Shown here: one piece after another, positions 44,672 to 54,130 of the stretch
Layout: every line of letters begins with the position of its first letter
How positions within the stretch are numbered: position 1 is the stretch's first letter
Origin: an uncultured bacterium
Lineage (GTDB): Bacteria > Myxococcota_A > Bradymonadia > UBA7976 > VGTA01
NCBI GenBank assembly: GCA_943788935.1
Contig: CALSSE010000010.1
Coordinates: 186,001-250,000, forward strand
DNA length: 64,000 nt
Direction of reading: 5' to 3'
The notes under the pieces: model-generated
What the model saw: only the letters and a program-made list of their open reading frames with translations
Told to the model about the DNA's origin: nothing
Databases searched by the model: none
Program-made: the position numbers and the translations under genes

Positions 44672-45988
44672 ATGTCTGAGCCTACCCACCCGCTTCTTCC
44701 TTTCCCCCCCTTGAGTCTCTCGGCGTCGTTAGTAGAGAGATGTCAAGAGCTCTCATCTGACACGCCGATCCCAGGTTTTCTCTTTGCAGGAGTTCATGCT
44801 GGTATTAAGCGGTCTAGCGAGGCGCTCGATGTAGGGCTGATCTCATGTACTTCGACAGCGACGTGCGCAGGAGTCTACACTCAAAATCAAGTTGTCGCCG
44901 CTCCGGTCACCCTCAGTCGACGGCACCTCGCCTCTACAACACAAGTCCGAGCGGTCATCGTTAACAGTGGAAACGCGAACGCCTGCACTGGAGAGGGCGG
45001 TGACCGAGATGCTTTGCTCATGGCAAACAGCGTTGTCGATCAACTCTTGGAATCATCAACCTCATTGAGCGCTGCCCACATTCAAGTGGCGAGCACAGGG
45101 GTGATCGGGGCCCCCCTCCCCATCAAGAAGCTGACCGATGCTATACCCATGGTTGTTTCATCGCTCGAATCATCAGGCTTGAAGCGTTTCGCTACCGCCA
45201 TTATGACCACTGATAATCGGCCAAAGAGCAGAGCGCTCAAACTTAATCTAAAAGGAGTGAAGGGGGCTGGAGAGACCACTGAGGTTATGATCGCTGGATG
45301 CTCAAAAGGAGCGGGGATGATTCACCCTAATATGGCGACGATGCTCTCTTATCTCTGCACCGATGCCAAAGTCGCTGCAGATGACTTACAAAAGCTCTGG
45401 GTTGAAGTCTGTGACCACAGCTTTAACGCCATTACTATCGATGGTGATACGAGCACTAATGACACTGCTCTCATCCTAGCGAGCGGTGAGTCGAGTCCAT
45501 TGGAGGGAAGTCCACTTCAAGATGAAGCGCTTTCTCTGTTTATTGAGGCGACTCGGGCTCTCGCGACAGCCTTAGCGGTAGATATTCTTCGTGATGGTGA
45601 AGGGGTAGAGCACGTCGCTCACCTCACTGTTCGCGGCGCCCGCACTTCAACGGAGGCGCGACAAGTGGCTGAGACTATAGCTTTAAGCCCTTTAGTGAAG
45701 ACCGCTATGAACGGTGAAGACCCAAATTGGGGCAGAATCATCGCTGCGGTCGGTCGATCAGGAGTTGAGGTTGATCCCTCAGTGATCACTCTGTGTATCG
45801 GGGGAGAAAAGATCTATGATCGTGGGCAGTGGTGCGGTTTAGAGGCTGAAGAAGTCGCTCATCAGGCAATGTGCGGCGCTGAATATCCGATCGAGGTTGA
45901 CTTGAGCCTCGGGGTCAGCGACTGTACATTATATACTACTGATCTCAGCGCTCAATATGTGAGGATAAACGCCGATTATCGGAGCTGA
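44672..45988 (+). CDS. argJ: Bifunctional ornithine acetyltransferase / N-acetylglutamate synthase
   Basis: ArgJ transfers the acetyl group of N-acetylornithine to glutamate in the cyclic arginine pathway, and some versions also use acetyl-CoA. The 438 residues show 'GFLFAGVHAGIKRS', 'AVIVNSGNANACTGEGG', the self-cleavage site in 'MIHPNMATMLSYLCTDA' (cut between Ala and Thr), 'NAITIDGDTSTNDTAL' and 'AMNGEDPNWGRIIAAVGRSG', all classic. The nucleophile Thr is present. AGGAGC precedes ATG at 44672; a TTG just before is in frame. It lies downstream of valS across the 16-bp repeats and no other arg gene is near. Confidence 0.96.
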   Translation: MSEPTHPLLPFPPLSLSASLVERCQELSSDTPIPGFLFAGVHAGIKRSSEALDVGLISCTSTATCAGVYTQNQVVAAPVTLSRRHLASTTQVRAVIVNSGNANACTGEGGDRDALLMANSVVDQLLESSTSLSAAHIQVASTGVIGAPLPIKKLTDAIPMVVSSLESSGLKRFATAIMTTDNRPKSRALKLNLKGVKGAGETTEVMIAGCSKGAGMIHPNMATMLSYLCTDAKVAADDLQKLWVEVCDHSFNAITIDGDTSTNDTALILASGESSPLEGSPLQDEALSLFIEATRALATALAVDILRDGEGVEHVAHLTVRGARTSTEARQVAETIALSPLVKTAMNGEDPNWGRIIAAVGRSGVEVDPSVITLCIGGEKIYDRGQWCGLEAEEVAHQAMCGAEYPIEVDLSLGVSDCTLYTTDLSAQYVRINADYRS

Positions 45989-46060
45989 GAGGCTCGCAGA
46001 GAGCGGTTTTGAGTACACGACTCATCACCGTGTCACTTCGAGAGCAGCGGGGGAGAGATT

Positions 46061-47434
46061 ATGGGAACACAGGATCAAAGATTGACTAAAGATGAGCTAG
46101 ACTCACCTTCACTGAGCCAAGAGCTTGTGAGTCTTCAGCTCCTCTCTGGCAGAGCGTTACGAGGAACCTGGCTACGGCCTCACCCCTCTCGGCCAACATG
46201 GGTCTACATCGAAGACGCTGTTCTCCTCTACAATGAGCAGGGTGAGATCTTATCTCTCATCGAGGTCGAGAATTGGTTGAGACAATACCCTTCTCTGAGC
46301 CTCCCGTCTGTCCATCGACCGGGAGCCGTTTGGTTGCCGGGCTTTGTGGACACTCACGTGCACTACCCTCAGACAAATATCATTGGAAGCGCTTCTGGGC
46401 CTCTGCTCGACTGGTTAGAGACATCAGTCTTTCCCGAAGAGTCCAAGTTCGCTCATGATCAGTATGCACAGCTCGTCGCCGATCGATTCACTGACTCCTT
46501 ACTGAGGAATGGGACCACCTGCGCTGCAGTCTTCTCTAGCAGTCATGTGAGCGCGACAGATCTACTGTTTAAGACATTCGCCGCCACTGGTCTGAGCGGT
46601 GAAATCGGCTTAACCTTGATGGATCGAGGCGCGCCAGCGGCGGTTCTCTGTGAAGCGAGTGAGGCTCTCGCTGGCTCGGAGAGACTCATCGAGTCATGGC
46701 ATGGTTACGATGAGGGTCGACTAGGCTTCTGCGTGACCCCACGCTTCGGGTTGAGCTGTACACCGGAGTTACTCCGAGGCGCAGGTCGGCTCGCACAAGA
46801 CCACCAACTGATGGTTCAGACCCACATCTCTGAGAACCGAGCGGAGCTGGTCGCTACGTCTGAGGCCTTCCCTACAGCCAAGGATTATCTCGGCGTCTAT
46901 GAAGACCTCGGCCTACTCCATGAGCGTAGCCTCTTCGCTCACTGTATCTGGCTCAGCGAGGATGAATGGAGACGCTTCCAAGCAGCCGAGGCTGCCGTCG
47001 CTCACTGCCCTGACAGTAATTTCTTTTTAGGGAGTGGTCAAATGCCGCTCTCAGAGGTTCGCTCTCGGGAAGTCCGTATGGGACTAGGATCTGATGTAGG
47101 CGCAGGGAGGAGCTTCTCCATGCGCAAGGCCTGCGCTCGTGCTTATGACGCTAGCCGGATCACCGAGAGCGCGGTCACTCCTCAAGAGCTGTTGTGGTAT
47201 GCGACCCGCGGAGGGGCGATAGCGCTTCATCGTCCACGACTCGGCGCTTTAGAGCCTGGCTCTTTTGCTGATGTCGTCGCCATCACTCCACCACCGGCCA
47301 TTGGGCAAGAGGACTTGTCGCTGGGTGAGCGTGGGCTCGATACTTTAATCTCTCAGCTGATCTTCTGTGAGGATTGGCAAGGGACCGAAGAGGTAATCTG
47401 TCGAGGAATCTCTCGCTGGGAACGAGACGAGTGA
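46061..47434 (+). CDS. guaD: Guanine deaminase (amidohydrolase family)
   Basis: Converts guanine to xanthine and ammonia. The 457 residues have the metal-binding 'GFVDTHVHYPQ' (His-x-His), then 'GSASGPLLDWLETSVFPEE', which is specific to guanine deaminases, 'TPRFGLSCTPELL', 'QTHISENRAEL' with the metal His, 'FAHCIWLSEDEWRRF', 'AVAHCPDSNFFLGSG' and 'LGSDVGAGRSFSM' with the catalytic Asp. All zinc ligands appear present. GGGAGAG precedes the ATG. It is transcribed with argJ and the following genes in the same direction, 72 bp after argJ. No other purine-catabolism gene is in view. Confidence 0.92.
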   Translation: MGTQDQRLTKDELDSPSLSQELVSLQLLSGRALRGTWLRPHPSRPTWVYIEDAVLLYNEQGEILSLIEVENWLRQYPSLSLPSVHRPGAVWLPGFVDTHVHYPQTNIIGSASGPLLDWLETSVFPEESKFAHDQYAQLVADRFTDSLLRNGTTCAAVFSSSHVSATDLLFKTFAATGLSGEIGLTLMDRGAPAAVLCEASEALAGSERLIESWHGYDEGRLGFCVTPRFGLSCTPELLRGAGRLAQDHQLMVQTHISENRAELVATSEAFPTAKDYLGVYEDLGLLHERSLFAHCIWLSEDEWRRFQAAEAAVAHCPDSNFFLGSGQMPLSEVRSREVRMGLGSDVGAGRSFSMRKACARAYDASRITESAVTPQELLWYATRGGAIALHRPRLGALEPGSFADVVAITPPPAIGQEDLSLGERGLDTLISQLIFCEDWQGTEEVICRGISRWERDE

Positions 47435-47453
47435 GCCGAGGTCAAAGGCGACC

Positions 47454-48017
47454 ATGAGGAAGCGGTCAAAGGCGACCATAAGGGAGCGGTCAAAGAAGAC
47501 TATCAACGGACGAGCTCTATCTCAGAATAAAGGTCCATATTCAATATTGGCGATCGCCATCATTTGTTTAATGATGACTCTATATTACATTCACCAACGC
47601 TCTCCTCTATTTGATATTTCGTCAGAGGGGGAGCGCTCTATGTGGGCTGCTTGGCCGGACAATACACCCGTTTATGAACTCTCTCACTATTCGATAGACG
47701 CTGAGGGTCGATCTCATGAGTCACCAATCGGGACAATGAGAGTGATCATCGAGAGTGATCAGATCACTCAACAGCTTTTAATGAGAGTAAAGACGACCGA
47801 TAGAGAGACTCTATTGCAGACTGAACTGCGTTTACGTATCAACGATAGTGAAGATCGGTCGGAGAGCCCATCGAAAGTAGAGAGTGAAAAGGCGAGAACA
47901 CTCATCGAGTCTATTAAGTCACGAGGACAGTATAGGGTGGCTTGGCGTGAGTTGACTCAGGAGAGGCGCAGCTGGTGGCGTCCACATCAAGCTCAGATGA
48001 GCAGCGGGGGGGGGTGA
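47454..48017 (+). CDS. Membrane-anchored N-terminal part of a transglutaminase-like protein (frame ends at a G8 tract)
   Basis: The 187 residues start with a basic region made of a short repeat (KRSKATIRERSKKTI), then a single helix (YSILAIAIICLMMTLYYI) and an extracytoplasmic domain with 'WAAWPDNTPVYELSHYSI' and 'TLLQTELRLRI'. The frame stops three bases after a run of eight G (48007-48014). Dropping one G joins it directly to the next frame, giving one 628-residue protein with an anchor, a substrate-side domain and a transglutaminase core. Without that change, the second protein has no way to leave the cytoplasm. Confidence 0.65.
   Translation: MRKRSKATIRERSKKTINGRALSQNKGPYSILAIAIICLMMTLYYIHQRSPLFDISSEGERSMWAAWPDNTPVYELSHYSIDAEGRSHESPIGTMRVIIESDQITQQLLMRVKTTDRETLLQTELRLRINDSEDRSESPSKVESEKARTLIESIKSRGQYRVAWRELTQERRSWWRPHQAQMSSGGG
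48007..48014 (+). repeat. G8 homopolymer at the junction of two frames
   Basis: Eight consecutive G residues sit exactly where the anchored domain and the transglutaminase domain change frame. Such tracts slip during replication and are also a common place for sequencing errors. Confidence 0.95.
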
Positions 48018-48018
48018 A

Positions 48019-49341
48019 GTGTACTCTCAAGTGATTTCAGAGACCGATAAGACTAATAAGAAAACATCGAGAGTGAGGTGGTGCGCTCGATGGTCTACAC
48101 CTCACATAGAGCGTCTCACACCTGATGACAGAATTGAGGATTTACAGACGCTTAGCTCTCCGCTTAGCTCTCCGCTTAACTCACAGTCTCTTCTTCAAGT
48201 GCCAAGTCCTCAATGCTCTGATCACTTAACTCTCCCTAGAGGCTTATGGCTGTGGATGATCTCCTTCCGCTCAGGGTCGCGCCCACTGAGCCTACTTCAT
48301 GAGAAGAGCGGACTGCAGGCAGGAGAAGTCACCCTCAGTGAGTTAAGAGATCATGAGGAGTCTCGCACTGATGTCGATCATACTCACCTCGAACGATCTT
48401 GGCGGCAGACCCCAGAGATTAAAGATGATACTCACACTAAGAGCCACACTGAGAGCCACACTGAGAGCCATCGCGATGTTATCTATCGCTTGCAATGGGA
48501 GCAAGACACCCTCTTAAGATGGACCGAAGAGAGAGGAGGGCGGCCGATATGGGGGGCACAACGAAAACCTTGGTCAGGGACTAGTCAATCGATTGACCAG
48601 AGCTCATGGGAGAACCTCAAATATGTCAATATCAAAGGGCTCAGAGAGTGGTCTAGAGTTCGTTGGGTCAGCTTAGACCTTAGCGCACCTCTGAGACCGC
48701 TCAGCTCGCCGAACATCGTTATCTACGATAATCCTAGCTCGTCGAAACATCGATTTCATGTCTTACTGAGACGAGATCAGACCGACCCTCTGGTGACTGC
48801 TCCCATGGTGTCTCTCGATTCGTCACAAAAAGCAGTGAGAGATTCAGCGAACGTTGAACTCTCTTTTACCGTTTTTCAAGGTATAACATCATCACTCATA
48901 GCCTCTTTACCCCCCTCTGAGCAGGCGCTCACTGAGCTACCTCTAAGAATAATCATAGAGCATATCCTAGCGTGGATAAGAACGAACCTTACCTATGAGT
49001 TGAGCGGTGGTACACCTTCAGTCAATGTCACCCTTGAGCGAGGCTCTGGAGACTGTAACGAGTTGAGTCAAGTCTTTGTGAAGTTGATCAGTTACTTTGG
49101 TGTAGAGGCGAAGATGGTCTTCGGGATCAAGCACCAGAGTCATGAAAGGTGGTCTTATCACTCATGGGTAAAGATCAGCGCGGGTGACCGCTGGGTAGAC
49201 GTGGACCCAACTCACGGTGACATTAAGCGGTCGCTTGGATATATCCCTTTCGCTAGCGGAGATATAGAGCAACAGGCACATCTTGAGTCGATCATTGGTC
49301 GTGTTTATGGAGAAGTCCTTCAATGGTCGAGGGGCCAATGA
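48019..49341 (+). CDS. Transglutaminase-like cysteine enzyme domain protein
   Basis: The frame starts at GTG two bases after the previous stop. The last 170 residues form a transglutaminase/protease-like core: 'ILAWIRTNLTYELSGG', nucleophile Cys in 'GSGDCNELSQVFVKL', His in 'YHSWVKI' and Asp in 'WVDVDPTHGD'. The triad is complete. The first 270 residues include beta-rich stretches and short repeats such as 'SHTESHTESH'. Relatives act outside the cytoplasm on peptides or cell-wall links, but no leader is present here. The frame is best read as the continuation of 47454-48017. If it is separate, it would be translated by coupling. Confidence 0.75.
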   Translation: MYSQVISETDKTNKKTSRVRWCARWSTPHIERLTPDDRIEDLQTLSSPLSSPLNSQSLLQVPSPQCSDHLTLPRGLWLWMISFRSGSRPLSLLHEKSGLQAGEVTLSELRDHEESRTDVDHTHLERSWRQTPEIKDDTHTKSHTESHTESHRDVIYRLQWEQDTLLRWTEERGGRPIWGAQRKPWSGTSQSIDQSSWENLKYVNIKGLREWSRVRWVSLDLSAPLRPLSSPNIVIYDNPSSSKHRFHVLLRRDQTDPLVTAPMVSLDSSQKAVRDSANVELSFTVFQGITSSLIASLPPSEQALTELPLRIIIEHILAWIRTNLTYELSGGTPSVNVTLERGSGDCNELSQVFVKLISYFGVEAKMVFGIKHQSHERWSYHSWVKISAGDRWVDVDPTHGDIKRSLGYIPFASGDIEQQAHLESIIGRVYGEVLQWSRGQ

Positions 49342-49572
49342 TTAACGATCGAGAAAAGTGAATCTTCTTCTCACTTGAGTCCTCTGTAGTAAGTCTATTG
49401 CCGCATCGTTTCTCGCTGCATCGTCTCTCGGTAAGTAGTCTCTAGAGATTAGAAGACTAGTGATGTATGTGTCTGATGTACTTGTCTGACGCTGTGTTTG
49501 CTCATCGGGCTTGCCAAAATAAGAGAGATGAGGCTTTTTGGTCAGATCTAAACAAAGAGCCTAAGATGAAGT

Positions 49573-49647
49573 GAGTCTTAACTGAAAGAGTCTTAACTGA
49601 AAGAGTCTTATCTAAAAGAGCCTTAACTAAACGAGTCTAAACCGAAG
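49573..49647 (+). repeat. 15-bp intergenic tandem repeat, 5 decaying copies
   Basis: The first two units, GAGTCTTAACTGAAA, are exact and the next three are increasingly altered. It ends 16 bp before the apbE start. The rest of the 49342-49663 gap shows no gene, only scattered short direct repeats. Confidence 0.85.
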
Positions 49648-49663
49648 ATCAAAAGGAGCGCCT

Positions 49664-50740
49664 GTGCGTGACATACCCTCCGCAAAAAACCTCGCCTTAC
49701 CGGCGTTTATCGTAGTCTCTATCTTTATCTCTCAGTGGATGAGATCGGTAGAGTCTATTCCTACCTGGAGTTATGGCGGTCAGATCATGGGGACCTCATT
49801 CTCGGTGAAGGCTGTTCACCCAACAGAGGTAAAGCTAGAGCTGATCAGTGAGGCTCTAGAGGCGGTTAATGAGCGCATGTCTACCTATCTGCCTAATTCT
49901 GAGTTGAGCGCTATAAATAAATATCGAGGGGAGTCAGCGATGGCGATCTCTCCTGAGCTACGCACAGTTCTCAACGCTGCTAAGACCGTCACCGCTGACA
50001 GTAAAGGTCACTTTGATGTCACGGTAGGCCCCATAGTTAATGCCTGGGGATTTGGACCTAATAAAGAGCGCCTCACTCCTAGCGCAGCTCAACTCATTGA
50101 GCTCAAAGAGCTTGTCGGAGACCAAAAGTGGAGCCTTGATTCGCGGGGGATCACCAAGGTTAAGCCACAGGTATATATTGATCTGTCAGCGATCGCTAAG
50201 GGATATGCGGTCGACAGAGTTGCCGCTGCGCTAGACCAAGCTCATGTCGCTCATTATTGGGTGGAAGTCGGAGGAGAGGTGCGAGTTAAAGGTCGCAATG
50301 GTGAGGGTAAGCTGTGGCGCGTAGGGATTGAGCGACCCGCAGTTGAAGGTAATAGGCGAGTCGCTAAGATCATCCGTTTAAAGGAGATGAGCGTCGCGAC
50401 CTCCGGAGACTATCGGAACCGATATGAAGACGCTAATGGGGTTATTCGTTCCCATACTATTAATCCCAAGACCGGAGAGCCGGTGAAGCACCTACTCGCC
50501 TCAGTCAGCGTATTGCACTCTGAGTGTATGCTCGCCGATGCGTGGGCGACCGCTCTTAATGTCATGGGGTCAGAGAGAGGTCTCGCTCTCGCTGATCAGT
50601 TGAAGTTAGCGGCTTTATTTATCGTCCGCGAGGGAGTCAGTGAAGAGATGGGAGAGCTCGATGGCCCGGAGACCACATATAAAATAATAGAGAGCGCTGC
50701 GCTGAGTGATTATTTAAAGAAGACCAGTCAAGCGGATTGA
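49664..50740 (+). CDS. apbE: FAD:protein FMN transferase (ApbE family)
   Basis: Attaches FMN covalently to threonine in flavoproteins such as the Rnf or Nqr complexes. GTG follows AAGGAG by five bases. An N-terminal helix (LALPAFIVVSIFISQW) anchors or exports it. The family marks are 'IMGTSFSVKA', 'NERMSTYLPNSELSAIN', 'GHFDVTVGPIVNAWGFGP', 'YIDLSAIAKGYAVD', 'WVEVGGEVRVKG', 'VATSGDYRNRY', 'HTINPKTGEPV' and 'ADAWATALNVMG', with the Mg- and FAD-binding residues present. The length of 358 is normal. No flavoprotein target gene lies in the window. Confidence 0.94.
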   Translation: MRDIPSAKNLALPAFIVVSIFISQWMRSVESIPTWSYGGQIMGTSFSVKAVHPTEVKLELISEALEAVNERMSTYLPNSELSAINKYRGESAMAISPELRTVLNAAKTVTADSKGHFDVTVGPIVNAWGFGPNKERLTPSAAQLIELKELVGDQKWSLDSRGITKVKPQVYIDLSAIAKGYAVDRVAAALDQAHVAHYWVEVGGEVRVKGRNGEGKLWRVGIERPAVEGNRRVAKIIRLKEMSVATSGDYRNRYEDANGVIRSHTINPKTGEPVKHLLASVSVLHSECMLADAWATALNVMGSERGLALADQLKLAALFIVREGVSEEMGELDGPETTYKIIESAALSDYLKKTSQAD

Positions 50741-50748
50741 TCTCTTTA

Positions 50749-51231
50749 TCAGCTTGAGATGTCTTCAATACTCTTGGGAGGTGAAGGGAAGGTGAAGTTA
50801 TGACCCTCTCGCCACTCAAAGTATTGTGTCAATATATGCTTCGTTGATCTCGACAGTTGGTCATACTTGCTGAGATCTCGGCACTCATAGATCGGTAAGA
50901 GCCACAGGTCCTCAACGTCGTCTCTTGGCTCAAAGTCGCTCCCCTCTGTCTGTATCAAAAAGACAAGATGTTGAGTGTATTGTGACTCATGGTCAAAGAG
51001 CTTAATAATGGCTTCAGTATGGAGAGTCGTCTCCTCATTGACCTCTCTTATCGCCGCCACAATCGGTGGCTCTCCCCGATCGATCCCCCCGCCTGGGATC
51101 ATGTCATAGTGATCCCCTCTCTGCTTGGAGATGAGCACGCAACGGACCCCTTGAGGGTCGATTATCTCGATGATACAGCTCGCTCTTCTCTTCTTTTTTT
51201 TCTTCTTCGCCCCTGAATATTGTTTCTGCAT
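50749..51231 (-). CDS. Nudix hydrolase
   Basis: The ATG at 51231 has AGGAGG seven bases upstream, so I prefer it to the one at 51276. The product has 160 residues. A run of Lys (AKKKKKKRR) stands near the N-terminus. The Nudix box is 'GGGIDRGEPPIVAAIREVNEET', matching G-x5-E-x7-R-E-x2-E-E. The protein would cleave a nucleoside-diphosphate-linked substrate; 'DMIPGGG' before the box is also typical. The substrate is not known. The A-rich codons of the Lys run are a possible slippage site. It converges on apbE, with only 8 bp between the stop codons. Confidence 0.9.
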   Translation of the reverse strand: MQKQYSGAKKKKKKRRASCIIEIIDPQGVRCVLISKQRGDHYDMIPGGGIDRGEPPIVAAIREVNEETTLHTEAIIKLFDHESQYTQHLVFLIQTEGSDFEPRDDVEDLWLLPIYECRDLSKYDQLSRSTKHILTQYFEWREGHNFTFPSPPKSIEDISS

Positions 51232-51361
51232 CACAATCCTCCTCTCAAAGGCATGGGTTCGTTGAAGAGTCATCATACCCTAAGACTTATAAACACTGTC
51301 AACATGCTCTTCGCCGGGAGAGTAAACAGTCTATGAACCGATCACTGATGAATATGATCTG

Positions 51362-53089
51362 CTAAAAGGGTGAGCAGAGGCCTCGAGTTTCTCTCTGCAT
51401 CCTATACAACGACGTAGGTCGAAGAGGGCGAGAATGAGGGTCTTGAGTCGCGATTTCACGAGCTTTCTCTACACGATCAATGATCTGTCTCCACGTCCCT
51501 CCACGCTCTTCATAAAGGGTACGCTCCGTTAATTGACCCCATGAGAGATCTGCCTCATATAGGTATAAGGGAGAGTGAAAAGCGATAAGGTACCTCGACT
51601 CACACCTCAGAAACTTGAGCTCTGCGCTCCCTCTCTCACTGTGGGAGCTGAGATAGGCAAGAGCTGAGTCCACTTCACCGAGTTGAGCTAAAGCCCTGCC
51701 CATATAAACGTCACTAAAGGGTCTGATTTGCTGCGTCTCTTCGTGATCTCTCATCTCTGGGTCATCAAGATAGGTCTGACATCTCTCTAGGTACTCTAAT
51801 GAGGCCTGAGCTTCCCCTAACACCCCCAGGAGTCGGCCATGTTCACAGAGCGCGCGAGCTCTCTCATCAAAGGGGGCTTCCTCACTCTGTAGAGTCCGAT
51901 AGAGAGCATGCTCACTCAGCGCTTGCGCTCGTTGGTGTTCACCCCTCGCTAATAAAAATCGGGCAAATGTTCGCCATAAGTAGCTCATGTAGACCGGTTG
52001 GTGCATCAAGGTATCACTGTGTGGAGATAAATCTAAAAAATCACAGCCGGGCTCTCGCTCGGAGATCGCAGTGAGCTGTTCCTTGACCCACCCCTCTAAA
52101 CGCTCGGTATGACCCTCCATGACGTGAGCATTTAACTCGAAGCAGAGGTCTAGTATTCGCTCCGCAGGGTCATGCCCTTGATCTTTACAGAGCAGAGCCT
52201 TGATGTCGCTCGGCAGAGAAGACCAAAGCCCTAAATGAGCAGCGAGGGCTCGGGTATTTACATAAAAAATTCGTCGATCATCACCAATGATTCGACCCTC
52301 TAGTCGACCTGTCTGTAGAGCATTGATGACTTCGTAGAGGAGTTGATGTCGATCAGAGAGGTCCAATGAGGAGTGATCATCAAGGTCTCGCTCCAAGGAA
52401 GAGAGCGTTCTTTGCTGTCTGAAGTGCCGTTCGTACCACTCAAAGATAGGCTCACGTCCTTGGGCAGAAAACAGCTCAAGCCCCCGCTGATGACAACACT
52501 CTCTCTTAATTTGGAGTTCAATATCATCACAAGAGAAGATGTGGTCATCTTTTAGATGTCCGGTGATCACGCGCAGGATGGAGTCGCTTCGCGCGCTGAG
52601 AAGAGACCGAACAGCCACATAGAGCGCCCCTCCAAAGCTCTCCCCTCGAAGTTTGAGCGCTGGTCGATGAAGACCTGGATGAGATCGCCACTGATCTACC
52701 TCTATAGGAGGGAGAACGCTTAAGCTCAGCTCTGATGATAAGATCTCCGACCGCTCATCGCTTAACGCTCGCTCTATCGGAGTCCGCAGCGCTGGGGGTA
52801 GAGCGTCACTCGAGCCCCCCAATGAGAACCTAAGCTCTATGATCACAGCATACCCTCGGCGAGTGATCACCGGAAAAGCTGACCAACCGACAGGTAGCAC
52901 TAATGGTCTAGGCTTAATAAGCTCCCCAAGAGATAACTTTAGGCGACGTTGAGCGCTTGGAGAGGCCTCAGCGTATCGACGTCTCGCGAGCTCTAGATCA
53001 TGTGAATCGAGCGCACCTAAAGTCTGCTGCATCTCGTCGGAGAGCTGTTGGGGACTCATCCTGATGCTATGATCTACGCCCTCACCCAC
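51362..53089 (-). CDS. Lon-like (S16-fold) domain protein with TPR-like repeats
   Basis: The last gene of a sigma-factor operon; 575 residues, no leader or membrane helix. Residues 75-230 look like the Lon protease fold: 'LVLPVGWSAFPVITRRGYAV', a strand-rich stretch, then 'ESFGGALYVAVRSLLSARSD', aligning with Lon's 'GPSAG...A..SLL', followed by 'RVITGHL', 'IELQIKRECCHQRGLELFS' where Lon has 'GGLKEK..AAHRAGI'. The Ser in GESFG and the Lys in QIKRE would be the dyad. The second half (about 370-520) has TPR-like helices ('FARFLLARGEHQRAQALSEH', 'DVYMGRALAQLGEVDSALAY'). It may act as a regulated protease or sensor in the pathway. This reading is by motif only. Confidence 0.55.
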   Translation of the reverse strand: MGEGVDHSIRMSPQQLSDEMQQTLGALDSHDLELARRRYAEASPSAQRRLKLSLGELIKPRPLVLPVGWSAFPVITRRGYAVIIELRFSLGGSSDALPPALRTPIERALSDERSEILSSELSLSVLPPIEVDQWRSHPGLHRPALKLRGESFGGALYVAVRSLLSARSDSILRVITGHLKDDHIFSCDDIELQIKRECCHQRGLELFSAQGREPIFEWYERHFRQQRTLSSLERDLDDHSSLDLSDRHQLLYEVINALQTGRLEGRIIGDDRRIFYVNTRALAAHLGLWSSLPSDIKALLCKDQGHDPAERILDLCFELNAHVMEGHTERLEGWVKEQLTAISEREPGCDFLDLSPHSDTLMHQPVYMSYLWRTFARFLLARGEHQRAQALSEHALYRTLQSEEAPFDERARALCEHGRLLGVLGEAQASLEYLERCQTYLDDPEMRDHEETQQIRPFSDVYMGRALAQLGEVDSALAYLSSHSERGSAELKFLRCESRYLIAFHSPLYLYEADLSWGQLTERTLYEERGGTWRQIIDRVEKAREIATQDPHSRPLRPTSLYRMQRETRGLCSPF

Positions 53090-53098
53090 GCTAAACTC

Positions 53099-54130
53099 CT
53101 ACATTACGACTGTAAAAGTCTTAATTAGCTCACCATTCGCATAAAGCTCGAGAGGCGTCTCATTCACCTGACCCACGAGGGGAACGATCAAGCTCTGATC
53201 ATCGAGCGCTTCATAGCGCTGCTCACCTGCTCTGACCTGTAACGTGACAGCTCGCTCGCTATGGATCACTAAGTCGCTTCGATCATTGTAATGCTCGAGA
53301 AGGTAGACGATATTTATCCCATCAAAGATCATCGTCCCTAACTCTTGGACACTTGGCAAGGGTTCATCAATGCTCTCAGAGGCATAGGCGATGGGAGGAA
53401 TGACGTCACTGAGTGAGGGGAGCGCAAAACTTGATCGAAGAGAGTTGAGCAGTATCATTAATTTTGAGCTGATGGCCGACTCTGCAGTCTGTGACTCTGC
53501 AGTCTGTGACTCTGCAGTCTCATCATTTAAGAAATCGAGTCGAGATTCAGAAGAGGCGACCACCCACCAAAGCTCACCGAGGCCTCCACTCGGCCGATGA
53601 GTCTCGATAAAATAGCTGGCGGACTCACTGATAGTCGCTACCGCTTTAATATGTGAGAGGACCATGAAATAAATGTCATTGAGGAGTAAATCAGCGAGCT
53701 CTACATCCGCGAGGGTTAACCCTGATATCACCTCATCAAGACCAACTAAATGATCTAACAATATTCGCGGTTCGAGTGGTGTCTCAGTGAGACTCGCTTC
53801 TAAATTTTTTAATATCGCGTCTACATCGAGCTCGAGAGTGAGCTCGCTCTGCCACGCAGGCATGGCCTCCAATGTGGTAGAAGAACGCACAATCTCAGCG
53901 CCTAGCGCTGATTGAAACGTGCTGAGTGATCCGTGAGTGAGATCTTCGTCTAGAGGTAGCTTACCACTGGCGTGAAGACGCATGGCTGTCGCTAAACGAT
54001 TGACGAAGCTCACAACCTGTTGAGTCTCAGGTGCCTCGGTCTGCTGTCGCTCTTCGAGTCGCTCTCTTTGCTGCTTAAGGTCCTCAAACAACGACGACTT
54101 TGTCCATATTTGATTGTTTAAGTGTCCCAT
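53099..54130 (-). CDS. Middle gene of the sigma-factor operon, unknown, beta-rich C-terminus
   Basis: Its ATG overlaps the last base of the sigma factor's stop codon (TAATG), so the two are translationally coupled. It ends 9 bp before the Lon-like gene. The 343 residues have a charged helical start ('LFEDLKQQRERLEERQQ'), a helical middle, a short TAESQ repeat, and a C-terminal beta domain ('RAVTLQVRAGEQRYEAL', 'LELYANGELIKTFTVVM'). No membrane helix is present, so it is not a standard membrane anti-sigma factor. It could be a soluble anti-sigma or adaptor. I know no family. Confidence 0.6.
   Translation of the reverse strand: MGHLNNQIWTKSSLFEDLKQQRERLEERQQTEAPETQQVVSFVNRLATAMRLHASGKLPLDEDLTHGSLSTFQSALGAEIVRSSTTLEAMPAWQSELTLELDVDAILKNLEASLTETPLEPRILLDHLVGLDEVISGLTLADVELADLLLNDIYFMVLSHIKAVATISESASYFIETHRPSGGLGELWWVVASSESRLDFLNDETAESQTAESQTAESAISSKLMILLNSLRSSFALPSLSDVIPPIAYASESIDEPLPSVQELGTMIFDGINIVYLLEHYNDRSDLVIHSERAVTLQVRAGEQRYEALDDQSLIVPLVGQVNETPLELYANGELIKTFTVVM
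53478..53520 (-). repeat. 15-bp coding repeat, about 3 copies (TAESQ)
   Basis: On the plus strand the unit is GACTCTGCAGTCTGT. It lies in a loop region of the middle operon gene and is one of the few coding repeats in this window outside a lipoprotein. Confidence 0.9.

Noticed and set aside
44399..44689. Minus-strand frames of SRSVALKISRSQDQ type behind valS
   Set aside because: Produced by the 16-bp tandem repeat and the end of valS.
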